DNA of 64,000 bases from positions 1-64,000 of the forward strand of contig NZ_JAGIZB010000008.1 of NCBI RefSeq assembly GCF_017813395.1, given 5' to 3'. The position numbers were made by a program, and so were the translations under genes. Source of the DNA: Pararoseomonas baculiformis (lineage in GTDB: Bacteria; Pseudomonadota; Alphaproteobacteria; Acetobacterales; Acetobacteraceae). Each line of letters opens with the position of its first letter. Positions within the stretch are counted from its first letter, which is position 1. Below, one piece after another: positions 26,956 to 35,596 of this stretch. Below the pieces are notes generated by a model, which saw only the letters and a list, made by a program, of their open reading frames with translations, did no database searches and was not told the origin of the DNA.

Positions 26956-28394
26956 TGGACGGCATGGCCCAGACAAAGCCCGGCGCGTTTGAGGAGGTCG
27001 CGGCCCTTCGCGGCGCCCCAACCCCTCCGGGTGAGGTGACGATCACGGGCGCGGATCCCTTCTTCCGCACGCCCTTCCGCATCGGCACGGCCGTCTCCGG
27101 GGCGCTGGCCGCCACCGGGGTCGCCGCGAACGATATTTGGGAGCTGCGCGGACACCCCCGCCAGAAGATCGCGGTTCGGCTGGATGAGGCCGCGGCCACC
27201 CTCCGTACCGTGGACTACACCCGCGCCCGCGGGGAGGACGGGGCTTATCGCCACGTCCCCATCCCGCAGACCATGGCGCACATGCTGAAGGTCACGCAGC
27301 CCTGGCGGGCCCGTAACGGCCGCTGGTTCCTGCCCCACCTGAATCTGCCCGTCCTCAGCGCCCGCGTCCTCGGCGTGCTGGGCTGCGAGAGCACGCCGGA
27401 GGCCGTCAGCGCCGCCGTTGCGGGGTGGGATCCCGTCGAGCTGGAGGAGGCGATTGCGGCCGCCGGCGCCTGCGGCGGAGCCATCAGAACGCAGGCGGAG
27501 TGGCTGGCCCACCCGCAGGGCGCCTACCTGGCGGGACGGCCGGTTGTCGAGCTGGAGCGTACCGGCCCCTCCGCGCCGGAAGCCTTCCATCCGGGCGACC
27601 GTTCCCTCTCCGGCATCCGCGTCCTTGACCTCACCCGCATCCTCGCCGGCCCCGTTGGCAGCCGCGGCCTGGCTGAGCACGGGGCGGACGTGCTGATGGT
27701 GACCGCCCGCGATCTGCCGCAGACGCCTGAGCACGTGCGCGACACCAGCCACGGCAAGCGCAGTTGCTTCCTCGACCTGAAGACCGCGGAAGGAGCGTCG
27801 CGCTTCGCCGAGCTGGTGCGGGAGGCGGACGTGGTGGTGAACGGCTACCGCCCGGGCGCGCTGGCCCGGCTCGGCTTCGGCATGGAGGAGCTCGTCCGCC
27901 TCCGCCCCGGCATCATCCAGGTCACGGTTAGCTGCTACGGTTCGGGCGGCCCTTTCGCGGAGCGGGCGGGCTGGGAGCAGGTGGCCCAGGCCGTCACCGG
28001 CATCTGCGAGACCCAGGGCGCCGCGATTGGCGCGGGCCAGCCGAAGCTCGTCTTTGCGCCGGTCTGCGACTACACGACCGGCTATCTCGCCACCTATGGC
28101 GCCCTGCTCGCCCTGGCCCGCCGCGCGCGGGAGGGTGGGAGCTGGGCGGTGCACGTCTCTCTCTGCGGATCCGCCATGCTCCTTCAGCGCCAGGGTCTGC
28201 TGCAGGACTTCTCGTCCGCGCCGGAGGTACTCGCCGAGGATCGGCTCGCGCCGCTGCAGGTCCGGGAAGAGGGTGTCTACGGCGACCTCCTGACCCTTGG
28301 CCCGGTGCTCCGCATGTCGGAGACACCGCCCCGCTGGCACAGCCCAACGCCGCGCCTCGGAGGCGACGCGCCGGTCTGGCTGCCACGGGCATAG
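26955..28394 (+). CDS. Circularly permuted CaiB/BaiF-type acyl-CoA transferase
   Basis: A 479-residue protein whose two halves are in reverse order relative to standard family III CoA-transferases. Residues about 40-200 resemble the C-terminal half (NGRWFLPHLNLPVLSARVL, GWDPVELEEAIAAAG, EWLAHPQGAYLA). Residues about 218-410 resemble the usual N-terminus (LSGIRVLDLTRILAGPVGSR, EHGADVLMV) and carry the probable catalytic Asp372 in APVCDYTTGY. Such permuted forms are, as I recall, known in proteobacteria. It presumably activates the acid delivered by TctC no. 5. ATG 26955 is fixed by the TGATG overlap. Confidence 0.85.
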   Translation: MDGMAQTKPGAFEEVAALRGAPTPPGEVTITGADPFFRTPFRIGTAVSGALAATGVAANDIWELRGHPRQKIAVRLDEAAATLRTVDYTRARGEDGAYRHVPIPQTMAHMLKVTQPWRARNGRWFLPHLNLPVLSARVLGVLGCESTPEAVSAAVAGWDPVELEEAIAAAGACGGAIRTQAEWLAHPQGAYLAGRPVVELERTGPSAPEAFHPGDRSLSGIRVLDLTRILAGPVGSRGLAEHGADVLMVTARDLPQTPEHVRDTSHGKRSCFLDLKTAEGASRFAELVREADVVVNGYRPGALARLGFGMEELVRLRPGIIQVTVSCYGSGGPFAERAGWEQVAQAVTGICETQGAAIGAGQPKLVFAPVCDYTTGYLATYGALLALARRAREGGSWAVHVSLCGSAMLLQRQGLLQDFSSAPEVLAEDRLAPLQVREEGVYGDLLTLGPVLRMSETPPRWHSPTPRLGGDAPVWLPRA

Positions 28395-28523
28395 GCCTTG
28401 TGCAGGCGGCGGCTCAAGCGTGATGAGCCGCCACTGGTCACCCCTGCACTGACAACTCACTGGATGGATCGGCAGCATTGAGGCCGGCCTTCCAGCCCAA
28501 GTTCCCTCCGAGAACCGCCAGGA

Positions 28524-28997
28524 TCAGGCGGGGCATCGCATCGTGACGCCCTGGGAGACGCCGCCCGGGGCGTTGACGCTGCTGTTCCGGGACACCCCCG
28601 TGATCGGCCGAACGGCGTTGGCCGACGTGACGCAGAACAGGCTTCCTTCAGTGTTCGGCAGGATCCTGGCGATGGCAGAGTTCAACGTGGTGATGCGGGC
28701 ATGAGCGACGACACCACCGAGCGCGATGCCACCAGCAATGAAACCGGCGGCGAAGATTGCAACGGGGGATGCGGCAACATGTTTCTCTCGCCAGGCAATC
28801 AGGCGCGATAACTCCTCACCAGCACGGCTAATGTGCGGTGCAGGGGGCTTGCTACAGTCGTCAGCTACCTCCCCGCGCAACACTCCGCCGTCCACCAGCA
28901 GTCTGTCGAAGCCTACAATGACGGCCCTGCGTCCAGAGCGGTCGTCCGGCCTGTCTGGCCGTGCTGTCCGAAGTGGATGTAAAACGGGGCCCGGCAA
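28524..28997 (-). CDS. Hypothetical protein with one membrane segment
   Basis: Up to 157 residues; start uncertain. The only landmark is one hydrophobic helix (SPVAIFAAGFIAGGIALGGVV) preceded by a charged WREKHVAA stretch, so the tail (TTLNSAIARILPNTEGSLF) would lie on the far side of the membrane. No domain recognised. Composition is coding-like but evidence is limited to this one frame. Confidence 0.35.
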   Translation of the reverse strand: MPGPVLHPLRTARPDRPDDRSGRRAVIVGFDRLLVDGGVLRGEVADDCSKPPAPHISRAGEELSRLIAWREKHVAASPVAIFAAGFIAGGIALGGVVAHARITTLNSAIARILPNTEGSLFCVTSANAVRPITGVSRNSSVNAPGGVSQGVTMRCPA

Positions 28998-29087
28998 CGA
29001 CTGAGCCCGCTTCGCCCGTGCTGTCGGCTGCGCCGCACTGGACTACGTGATCTGGTGCCGCGTCGCGTCGGGAGCGTTCCCCGCGCC

Positions 29088-29888
29088 CTACTTCGACACC
29101 TCGACGAAGGCAGCATAGGTCTTGTCTCCGACGTCACAGAGCCATCCGACCGTGCTGATCTGTGCCGCATAAGGCGACATGGCAGGTACAAAATGCGCCG
29201 CAAGCGTCGCGCCAGTGACGAGCAGTTTGCCGGCTGCGGTTAGGCGGGAGAAGGCCGGCTGATCCGGGTCGAGCGCCTTGCCCAGCGCGTCTGGCGCGGT
29301 CAGCAGCATGAGGCTGTCACGGAGCACGGGCGCGCTCGGAGCAAGCGCTGGCACGAAGGGTTCCAAAGCCTTTACGGCTCCCGCCGCGAACTTGCCTCCT
29401 GCCGCGAGCCGGGCCGTCGGCGTGAGCGTGCCGTCGGTCACCTTCGCGAACCCATCCGGTACGCCCAAGAGGAAGACGCCGGCCCCGAACGCGCCCTTTC
29501 CCACCGCCGCCTGAGCCGCCTTTTCCAACTCGCCGAGGGTACCCCTCGCGGCCATCTGGTGCTCGCGCGGCACCATCGCCATAAGTTGGGGGAACAGCTT
29601 TGTCGACTTCGGCTCGAGGCCGAGGGCCGCAAAAAGGGCCGTGTCGAGCTTTCTGTCGGCCAGGTCCGGGTCGACAGCCGGCGATGCCGGAGAGAGCAGG
29701 CCCGGTAGGGAGAGGCGCGCCGCACCGGGCGTCGCGCCGGCGGCAGCGGTCGTCACCGCCACAGCTGCCTCGCCGCGCTGCGCCGCCCGCGCTTCCAGTA
29801 CGGCCGCGATCCCCGGGTTGCCAATGATCGCGCGAAGCTGTGGAGGCAGCTCCGGAAGTGGGCGCACCTGACTGACGGTGAATTTCAT
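29088..29888 (-). CDS. Hypothetical alanine-rich protein
   Basis: A 266-residue protein beginning MKFTVSQVRPLPELPPQLRA. It is rich in Ala, Pro and Leu. The second half has moderately hydrophobic, glycine/alanine helices (AAGKLLVTGATLAAHFVPAM) that might associate with membranes or pack as an alpha-helical bundle. No recognised family, signal peptide or catalytic motif. It has good third-position GC bias. No functional neighbour; mobile-element remnants follow to its right. Confidence 0.55.
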   Translation of the reverse strand: MKFTVSQVRPLPELPPQLRAIIGNPGIAAVLEARAAQRGEAAVAVTTAAAGATPGAARLSLPGLLSPASPAVDPDLADRKLDTALFAALGLEPKSTKLFPQLMAMVPREHQMAARGTLGELEKAAQAAVGKGAFGAGVFLLGVPDGFAKVTDGTLTPTARLAAGGKFAAGAVKALEPFVPALAPSAPVLRDSLMLLTAPDALGKALDPDQPAFSRLTAAGKLLVTGATLAAHFVPAMSPYAAQISTVGWLCDVGDKTYAAFVEVSK

Positions 29889-30324
29889 GGCCCGCCAACC
29901 TAGAACTCCGCGCAGGCGAAAGTCATCACCGATCTCTGCGAAAGCGGAGCCGGTGCCGTGATCGGCACAGGGCAGCCGGCCCGCAAGGCAGCGGGGCTAC
30001 TGCCCTCTGTAGTAGCGGGTCAGTGCCGGTTCGGCCTCCTCCCACGCCATGCTGAAGCGAACAGGCGGCTTCTGGCTATTCAGCCCCACCCTTGCCCCAT
30101 TCTCCTGAACCGCATTTCCGCGGCTCAGGAGACGTGCTATCAAACGCGAGCATTCGGGTGTTCCGCTCGCACAACGATGGCGACTGTGATCCGCACGGGT
30201 CCTCAGTGCTCCAGCTGGCGCCTTCTCCCGCCTTCGCTGGACCAGTGGCGATGCAGTGGGCGAACTGGTTACGGGGCAGCGGGACGGCCAGGCCTAGATT
30301 GGGAACGGGTGATGGTCCCCAGGA
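29889..30324. other. Intergenic, no supported gene
   Basis: A 436-bp gap before the IS5 remnant. Short overlapping frames only. Confidence 0.4.
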
Positions 30325-30810
30325 TCTCAGCCTCGACACCTGCCACGTGAAAGCCCACCGCTCCGCGGCAGGCGGAAAAGGGGGGAGTGGACGCAAGCGG
30401 TCGGACGCTCGCGCGGCGGCCGCACCTCCAAGATCCACCGCCTGGCCGATGATCGCGGCCGCCCGATCGCCCTCGCGCTGACGCCCGGCAACGTCGCCGA
30501 CATCACCATGGCCCTGCCGCTGCTCCAGGCCGCGGCACGCCCCCGACGTCTCATCGCCGACAAGGCCTATGACGCCGAAAGCCTTCGCCGCTGGCTGAAG
30601 GACAGGCACATCAAGGCCGTTATCCCGTCCACCGCCACCCGCACCGTGCCCCACCCAATCGACCACCGTGCCTACAGGCGCCGCAACATCATCGAGCGCC
30701 TCTTCTGCCGCCTCAAGAACTGGCGGAGGCTGGCCACACGATACGACCGCCTCGCGCGAAACTGCCTCGCCAGCCTCGCACTCATCGCCACCATCAGTGA
30801 GTGGACCTGA
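30325..30810 (+). pseudogene. IS5-family transposase, 3' remnant with frameshift
   Basis: The C-terminal part of an IS5-type DDE transposase. It begins near DTCHVKAHRSAAGGKGG, changes frame around 30405, then continues in one frame: GGRTSKIHRLADDRGRPIA, LTPGNVADITMALPLL, RLIADKAYDAESLRRWL, YRRRNIIERLFCRLKNWRR, SLALIATISEWT. The 5' half with the first catalytic Asp is missing. The same transposase type begins at the left edge of the window (1-42). Confidence 0.85.
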
Positions 30811-30984
30811 ATTAGTCCCCTACCTAGCCCGTCGTGCGGCCCGGGCGGGCGAAGGCAGTGCTGGCAAGGGCGATGAAGCCGACGGCCAGAGGAGCGAAGG
30901 AAGGTGAGGTGACCTGGCGAAAGTGGTCCATCTGAGATTTTAGTTTTTCGGCGGATTTCCCCATGATGAATGAGGAGATTGGCC

Positions 30985-31739
30985 ATGAAGAAACGGTTCT
31001 TGGTCGAGCAGATCGTGTCAGTAATGAAGCAGGCGGAGCTGGGCTTGCCGGTGGCGGAGCTCGGTCTGGACGAGGCGGTGCTGCAGGATGTGTTGTCAAG
31101 AAATGCCCCGGCCCGCGGTCATGAAGGAGGTGGTCGCCTATGTGACGGCGAGTCACGGCCTCAGCGAACGGCGGGCCTGTGCCCTGACAGGCCAGCACCG
31201 CTCGACGCAGCGCAAGCCGAGCACGCGGGATCCCCGCCTCGAGATCCTCCAGCGCATGCACGAGATGGCCCGGGTGAGGATCCGAGACGGCTACCGGCGG
31301 CTCCGCGTGATGCTGCGGCGTGACGGCTGGGCGGTGGGCAAGAGCTTGGTGTGGCGGCTGTACCGGGAGGAAGGCCTGGCGCTGCGCAGCAAGCAGCACC
31401 GGCGCCGCAAACCTGTTCGTAGACAACGGCGCGGAGTTCACCGGGCACCTCGTCGATCTCTGGGTCTACCACCATGGCACGCGGATCGACTTCTCACGGC
31501 CTGGCAAACCGACGGACAACGCCTTCATCGAAACCTTCAACGCCCGGCTCCGGGCCGAGTGCCAGAACCTGCACTGGTTCGAGACGCTGACCGAAGTCCG
31601 GCGGGAGATCGAGGCCTGGCACCGCAACGACAATCAGAACCGTCCTCACATGGCCCTTGGCCAGAGGACGCCGCAGGAATACCGTTCTCTGGCAAGCCCT
31701 TCAGGGGTGCCAGAGGGCTCCGTAGCCGTCGAAGGCTAA
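30985..31739 (+). pseudogene. IS3-family orfA/orfB with internal deletions
   Basis: OrfA starts MKKRFLVEQIVSVMKQAELG but jumps from the N-terminal HTH directly to LDEAVLQDVLS, losing its middle. OrfB starts near 31121 (MKEVVAYVTASHGLSERRAC) and reads to LALRSKQHRRRK. It then skips the first catalytic Asp region and resumes in another frame at LFVDNGAEFTGHLVDLWVY through FIETFNARLRAECQNLHWFETL. Both genes thus carry clean internal deletions and the element cannot encode a functional transposase. Confidence 0.85.
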
Positions 31740-31841
31740 CGCTGGACCTGCACCACCAAACCAAAGCGCCTCATAGCCCGAAACACCTGCGCTCCAGCCA
31801 GACCGGTTTCACGGGGCAGGACCAGGAGGAGGACGGAGATT

Positions 31842-31960
31842 GCTAGCAAGAGACACAAGCCTGATGAGTTAGTGGCGAGGCTGCGGCAGGCGGCTGCTTT
31901 GGTGTGGCAGGGCCAGGCGGTGGCCGAGGCGATCCTTGATCAGCCGGTAGCTGAGAAACC
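31842..31960 (+). pseudogene. IS3-family orfA N-terminal remnant (second element)
   Basis: In-frame text RHKPDELVARLRQAAALVW then QGQAVAEAI matches the N-terminus of a different IS3-group OrfA (family pattern HKPEEIVAKLRQ). After about 40 codons the similarity stops and the remaining bases to about 32066 show no clear transposase sequence. Confidence 0.6.
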
Positions 31961-32210
31961 AAGCGAAGAACTCGCATCAGCGCACCCGATGGCGAGGTCG
32001 CCGGGCGCAGCGCTTCAGGTCGGCCGAGTAGGAGTCGCAGTTCCTCCAGATCCGAGGATGAACTGAGGTAATCTTCGTCCACGCCGGAACCTGTTGAGAG
32101 TGGGACAGTATGGGCGCACCCAAGCAGCATCCCAAATCTGCCGCACCCTCTATCATGCCGCCAAACTGGCCATCCCATTCTACATTGCCGAAGCCCTCCA
32201 CGCCTATGTT

Positions 32211-33194
32211 TCACCCTGGCACCAGGATGGCGGCTCCGGTGGTGCGCCGGGCCTGCAGGTCCTCATGCGCCCGCCTAGCATCCGCCAGTTGATAGCGCCG
32301 CGCTGGCTCACCGCGCAGGATCCCGGCACGCAGTGCATCGAACACGGCACTGGCCGCCGCCTCGTAATCGGCACGTGCCGCAATCCAGGTGCGTAATGTC
32401 GGCCGTGTCACGATAATGGATTTGCGGTGCAAGGCCTGCAGGTCGAACATTCCGACATTGCCCGACGCCGTGCCGTAGCTGATCACTATACCCATTGCCC
32501 GCACGCAGTCGAGGGAGGGCAGAAAACCGTCCTTGCCGATGCCGTCATACACCACGTCCACGCCGGTTCCGCCGGTCAGCGCCAGCACGGCGGGAGAAAA
32601 GTCGTCGGTACCGGTGTCGATGACGGCATCGTAGCCATTGGCGCGCGCCACGCTGACCTTCGCAGCGGAACCGACGGTTCCGATGGTATGGGCACCCAGC
32701 GCCTTGCCCCACTGTCCCAGTAGCAGTCCCATGCCACCGGCCGCGGCATGCACCAACATGGTCGTCCCTGGGCGAACTCGATACAAACGCCGCAGCAGAT
32801 ACTCGGCCGTTAGTCCGCGCAACAGAACCGCCCCGGCCACATCGTCCGAAATGTCTGCCGGCAGCGCCAGGAGCCGCGACGCCGGCACGAGCCGCCGGTC
32901 GGCATAGGCGCCGGGGTGTAGATAGGCGACCCGATCGCCGGGTCGGAAGCCGTCAACATCATGCCCGACCGCCTCCACCACTCCGGCACCCTGGCCACCG
33001 AGCACGATTGGAAAGGGATAGGCGTCATGCGGGCCCGCCTCGCCCTGCCGCTGGTATATGTCGGAGTAGTTGAGGCCGATGGCGGTCTGCCGGATCAGCA
33101 CCTCGCCGCTCCCCGGCGGCGGAATGTCCACCGTCTCGTGGCACAGCACCTCGGGGCCGCCATGGCGATGGATACGTACCACATTGGCTTTCAT
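32211..33194 (-). CDS. Quinone oxidoreductase-like zinc-independent MDR
   Basis: A 327-residue medium-chain dehydrogenase/reductase of the QorA type. Visible motifs are HGGPEVLCHETVDIPPPG, IGLNYSDIYQRQG and the NADPH-binding VHAAAGGMGLLLGQWGKALG; the zinc-ligand pattern of alcohol dehydrogenases is absent. It reduces quinones or enoyl compounds with NADPH. The start overlaps the GntR stop by 4 bp (ATGA), so the two genes form a coupled operon. Confidence 0.92.
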   Translation of the reverse strand: MKANVVRIHRHGGPEVLCHETVDIPPPGSGEVLIRQTAIGLNYSDIYQRQGEAGPHDAYPFPIVLGGQGAGVVEAVGHDVDGFRPGDRVAYLHPGAYADRRLVPASRLLALPADISDDVAGAVLLRGLTAEYLLRRLYRVRPGTTMLVHAAAGGMGLLLGQWGKALGAHTIGTVGSAAKVSVARANGYDAVIDTGTDDFSPAVLALTGGTGVDVVYDGIGKDGFLPSLDCVRAMGIVISYGTASGNVGMFDLQALHRKSIIVTRPTLRTWIAARADYEAAASAVFDALRAGILRGEPARRYQLADARRAHEDLQARRTTGAAILVPG

Positions 33195-33847
33195 GGTCGT
33201 GACTCCTGCTGCCCGGCCACAAGGTCGGCGAAAACGCGGCCGCCGGATTGGATATGCTCGCGCATCGCGTCGCGCGCGCCGGACTCATCGCCCGCCAGGA
33301 TGGCGGAGAGTAGGGCCGCATGCTCCTGCCAGGAATCACGCACACGCGCCGGCTGGCTCAGGCTGCTGCGGTGATACGTCAGCATCCGGCGGCGTGTTGC
33401 ACGCAACTGCTCGATCAGAACGGCGTTGCGCGACCCCTCGTAGATTGCGTTGTGGAACATGGAGTTGGCACGCATATAGGCTTCGCTATCCAGCTGCTGC
33501 GCCATCTGTCGGGCCGCCTCATGCTGTTGTTGCAGCACCTGCCGCTCCGCCATCACCATGCGCCGCGCCGCGAGCCCCGCGGCTTCTGATTCGAGGGCAG
33601 TCAGCAACTCCACCATCCCCAGCGCCAGGGTGGGCGTCAGATCCTGCACCACGGCCCCACGGCGCGGCACCATCCGCACCACGCCCTTGGCTTCCAGATA
33701 CAGCAACGCTTCCCGCGCCGGCGTACGAGATACCTCGAAGCGGCTGGCCAGTCCCTGCTCATCCAGTGAGTCGCCGGGCTTTAGCCGCCCTTCGTCCAGA
33801 TCCTGCTCGATCGCGCGCAGAAGCGCGCTCCTTGTCCGGCTCGCCAT
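33191..33847 (-). CDS. GntR-family regulator (FCD type)
   Basis: A 218-residue FadR-subfamily regulator. The HTH spans about residues 5-70 (GDSLDEQGLASRFEVSRTPAREALLYLEAKGVV). The FCD domain follows (LLTALESEAAGLAARRMV, YMRANSMFHNAIYEGSRNAVL). It is co-transcribed with the quinone reductase and divergent from the GST-crotonase-TctC operon. In the 117-bp gap, GTATAC at 33881-33886 in an AT-rich stretch is a possible GntR half-operator. Confidence 0.9.
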   Translation of the reverse strand: MASRTRSALLRAIEQDLDEGRLKPGDSLDEQGLASRFEVSRTPAREALLYLEAKGVVRMVPRRGAVVQDLTPTLALGMVELLTALESEAAGLAARRMVMAERQVLQQQHEAARQMAQQLDSEAYMRANSMFHNAIYEGSRNAVLIEQLRATRRRMLTYHRSSLSQPARVRDSWQEHAALLSAILAGDESGARDAMREHIQSGGRVFADLVAGQQESRP

Positions 33848-33964
33848 CGGCGCCCTTCCGCATCCATATAGCGTCCTTGCGTATACATTAAGGGAATGAT
33901 CTAGTCACCGGCGATCTGACCGGCCGCCAAAAGCCGGCGAAAAGGAACTGGGGGAGGAAGTGGC

Positions 33965-34717
33965 GTGATCGTGCTTCATCATGCCTGGCGGTCGAGCGCA
34001 TCGCGCCGCGTACGGCTATGCCTGGAGGAGAAGGGCCTCTCCTTTGTAAGCCGGGTGGTGGACATGGCGGCGATGGAGCACCACCAGCCGGAATACCTCC
34101 GGATCAACCCCAACGGAGTGGTCCCGACACTGCTGCATGGTGACCGCCCTCTCCATGAGAGCGGCACGATCTGCGAGTACCTGGACGAAATTTGCCCCGA
34201 GCCGCCGCTGCGCCCGGCAGAGCCTTACGAGCGGGCGCTGATGCGCAACTGGGTGCGCTATTTCGACGAGTGCATCGGTAGCCTGATCGTCTTCAACTGG
34301 CGGCACCGCCTCCAGGCGACCGCTGCCGCATGGTCCGACGAGGAACTGGCAGCGCGGCTCGAACGCATCCCCAGCGCCGAGCGGCGGGAGGCCTGGACCC
34401 GAGTGGCCAGGCGGCCTTTCACAGAGGCGGAGCGCGACGCCGCACGCGCCACCCTGGTCGCGCTGCTTGGACGAATGGAGGCGGCACTGGCGCCCTTCGG
34501 CTGGCTGGTGGGGAACTCATTCTCGATCGCGGACATCGCAGCCGTGCCTTTCGTCAAGCGGATCGAGGAGGAGATCGCCCCCGACCAGATGACGGCCGAT
34601 GCGCATCCGCGCGTCGCCGACTGGTGGGCGCGGGTCCAGGCACGGCCCGCCTTCGCACGTGCGGGCATTGGCCCTTTCCGCGACGACGAGCCTGCTTCAG
34701 GGGCAGCGGTCACGTGA
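33965..34717 (+). CDS. Glutathione S-transferase family protein
   Basis: A 250-residue GST. The N-terminal thioredoxin-fold domain has HHAWRSSASRRVRLCLEEKG, NPNGVVPTLLHGD and LHESGTICEYLDE (glutathione-binding ES motif). The alpha-helical C-terminal domain ends with FSIADIAAVPFV and HPRVADWWARVQARPAF. GTG 33965 is preceded by GGGGAGG. It is first in a three-gene operon with a crotonase-fold enzyme and TctC no. 6. It might catalyse glutathione addition or isomerisation of an imported aromatic or maleyl-type compound (inference). Confidence 0.88.
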   Translation: MIVLHHAWRSSASRRVRLCLEEKGLSFVSRVVDMAAMEHHQPEYLRINPNGVVPTLLHGDRPLHESGTICEYLDEICPEPPLRPAEPYERALMRNWVRYFDECIGSLIVFNWRHRLQATAAAWSDEELAARLERIPSAERREAWTRVARRPFTEAERDAARATLVALLGRMEAALAPFGWLVGNSFSIADIAAVPFVKRIEEEIAPDQMTADAHPRVADWWARVQARPAFARAGIGPFRDDEPASGAAVT

Positions 34718-34773
34718 AGAGCGCCGGGATCTGTTCCTCCCCGACACCATCCGTGCCAGACAGGAACGCGACC

Positions 34774-35538
34774 ATGACGGAAGATACCGCGCCAAGCCTG
34801 ACGATCGAGGGCATGGTGGCCACCATACGCCTGAACCGTCCCGAGGTGCATAACCGGATCGAGCCTGCCGATCTCCGGGTGCTGGCTGACATTCTAGCGC
34901 GGATCGAAAGCGAGACTGGTGTGCGCGCCGTGATTTTGACGGCAACCGGCAGGTCGTTCAGCTCCGGCTTCAACATCGGCGAGATCAAGGCCAGCGCGAC
35001 CGACGACGATACTTCCTTCGCCGCTCTGGCGGACCGGCTGGAGGCGCTGCGGCAGCCCACGATCTGCGCCCTGAATGGCGGCGTCTACGGCGGCTCAACG
35101 GATCTGGCGCTGGCCTGCGACTTTCGGATTGGCGTCACCGGCATGGCGATGTTCATGCCCGCGGCGCGGCTGGGCCTGCACTACTATCCCGGCGGGCTGC
35201 AGCGTTATGTCAGCCGGCTCGGCCTCAACGCCGCGAAGCGCTTGTTCCTGACTGCCGAGAAGCTTGATGCCGAGGAGTTGCTACGCATCGGCTTCCTGAC
35301 CGAGCTGGTGACGCCTGAGGCACTGGCCGCATGCGCCACGGCTCTGGCCGAGAACCTTGCCGCCAACGCACCGCTGGCGGTGCAGGGAATGAAGGCCGCG
35401 CTCAACGACATTGCTCGTGGCTCGATGGACAACGAGGCCGTGGCCGCTCGCGCGCGCCAGGTCCGCGCATCGCAGGACCTGCAGGAAGGCAGGGCGGCTT
35501 GGTCGGCGAAGCGAACGCCGGCCTTTATCGGGCGATGA
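34774..35538 (+). CDS. Enoyl-CoA hydratase/isomerase family protein (atypical active site)
   Basis: A 254-residue crotonase-fold enzyme. The oxyanion-hole segments FSSGFNIGEIKAS (about 62-74) and ICALNGGVYGGSTDLALACDFRI (about 97-119) are intact. The segments that usually hold the two catalytic Glu residues read FMPAARLGLHYYPGGLQRY, with Ala replacing the first Glu and no Glu at the second. A classical hydratase reaction is therefore doubtful; isomerase, hydrolase or lyase chemistry is possible. ATG 34774 begins at the family N-terminus; the longer frame upstream overlaps GST and is rejected. Confidence 0.87.
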   Translation: MTEDTAPSLTIEGMVATIRLNRPEVHNRIEPADLRVLADILARIESETGVRAVILTATGRSFSSGFNIGEIKASATDDDTSFAALADRLEALRQPTICALNGGVYGGSTDLALACDFRIGVTGMAMFMPAARLGLHYYPGGLQRYVSRLGLNAAKRLFLTAEKLDAEELLRIGFLTELVTPEALAACATALAENLAANAPLAVQGMKAALNDIARGSMDNEAVAARARQVRASQDLQEGRAAWSAKRTPAFIGR

Positions 35539-35596
35539 GCGGCGAGCCGGTCCAGCAGCGAACATCCGACCACAACGAAACAAGGCAGGAAACCCA

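Noticed and set aside
26877..28478. A 533-codon minus-strand frame opposite the permuted CoA-transferase
   Set aside because: Antisense shadow of a high-GC gene; the plus strand carries clear CoA-transferase motifs.
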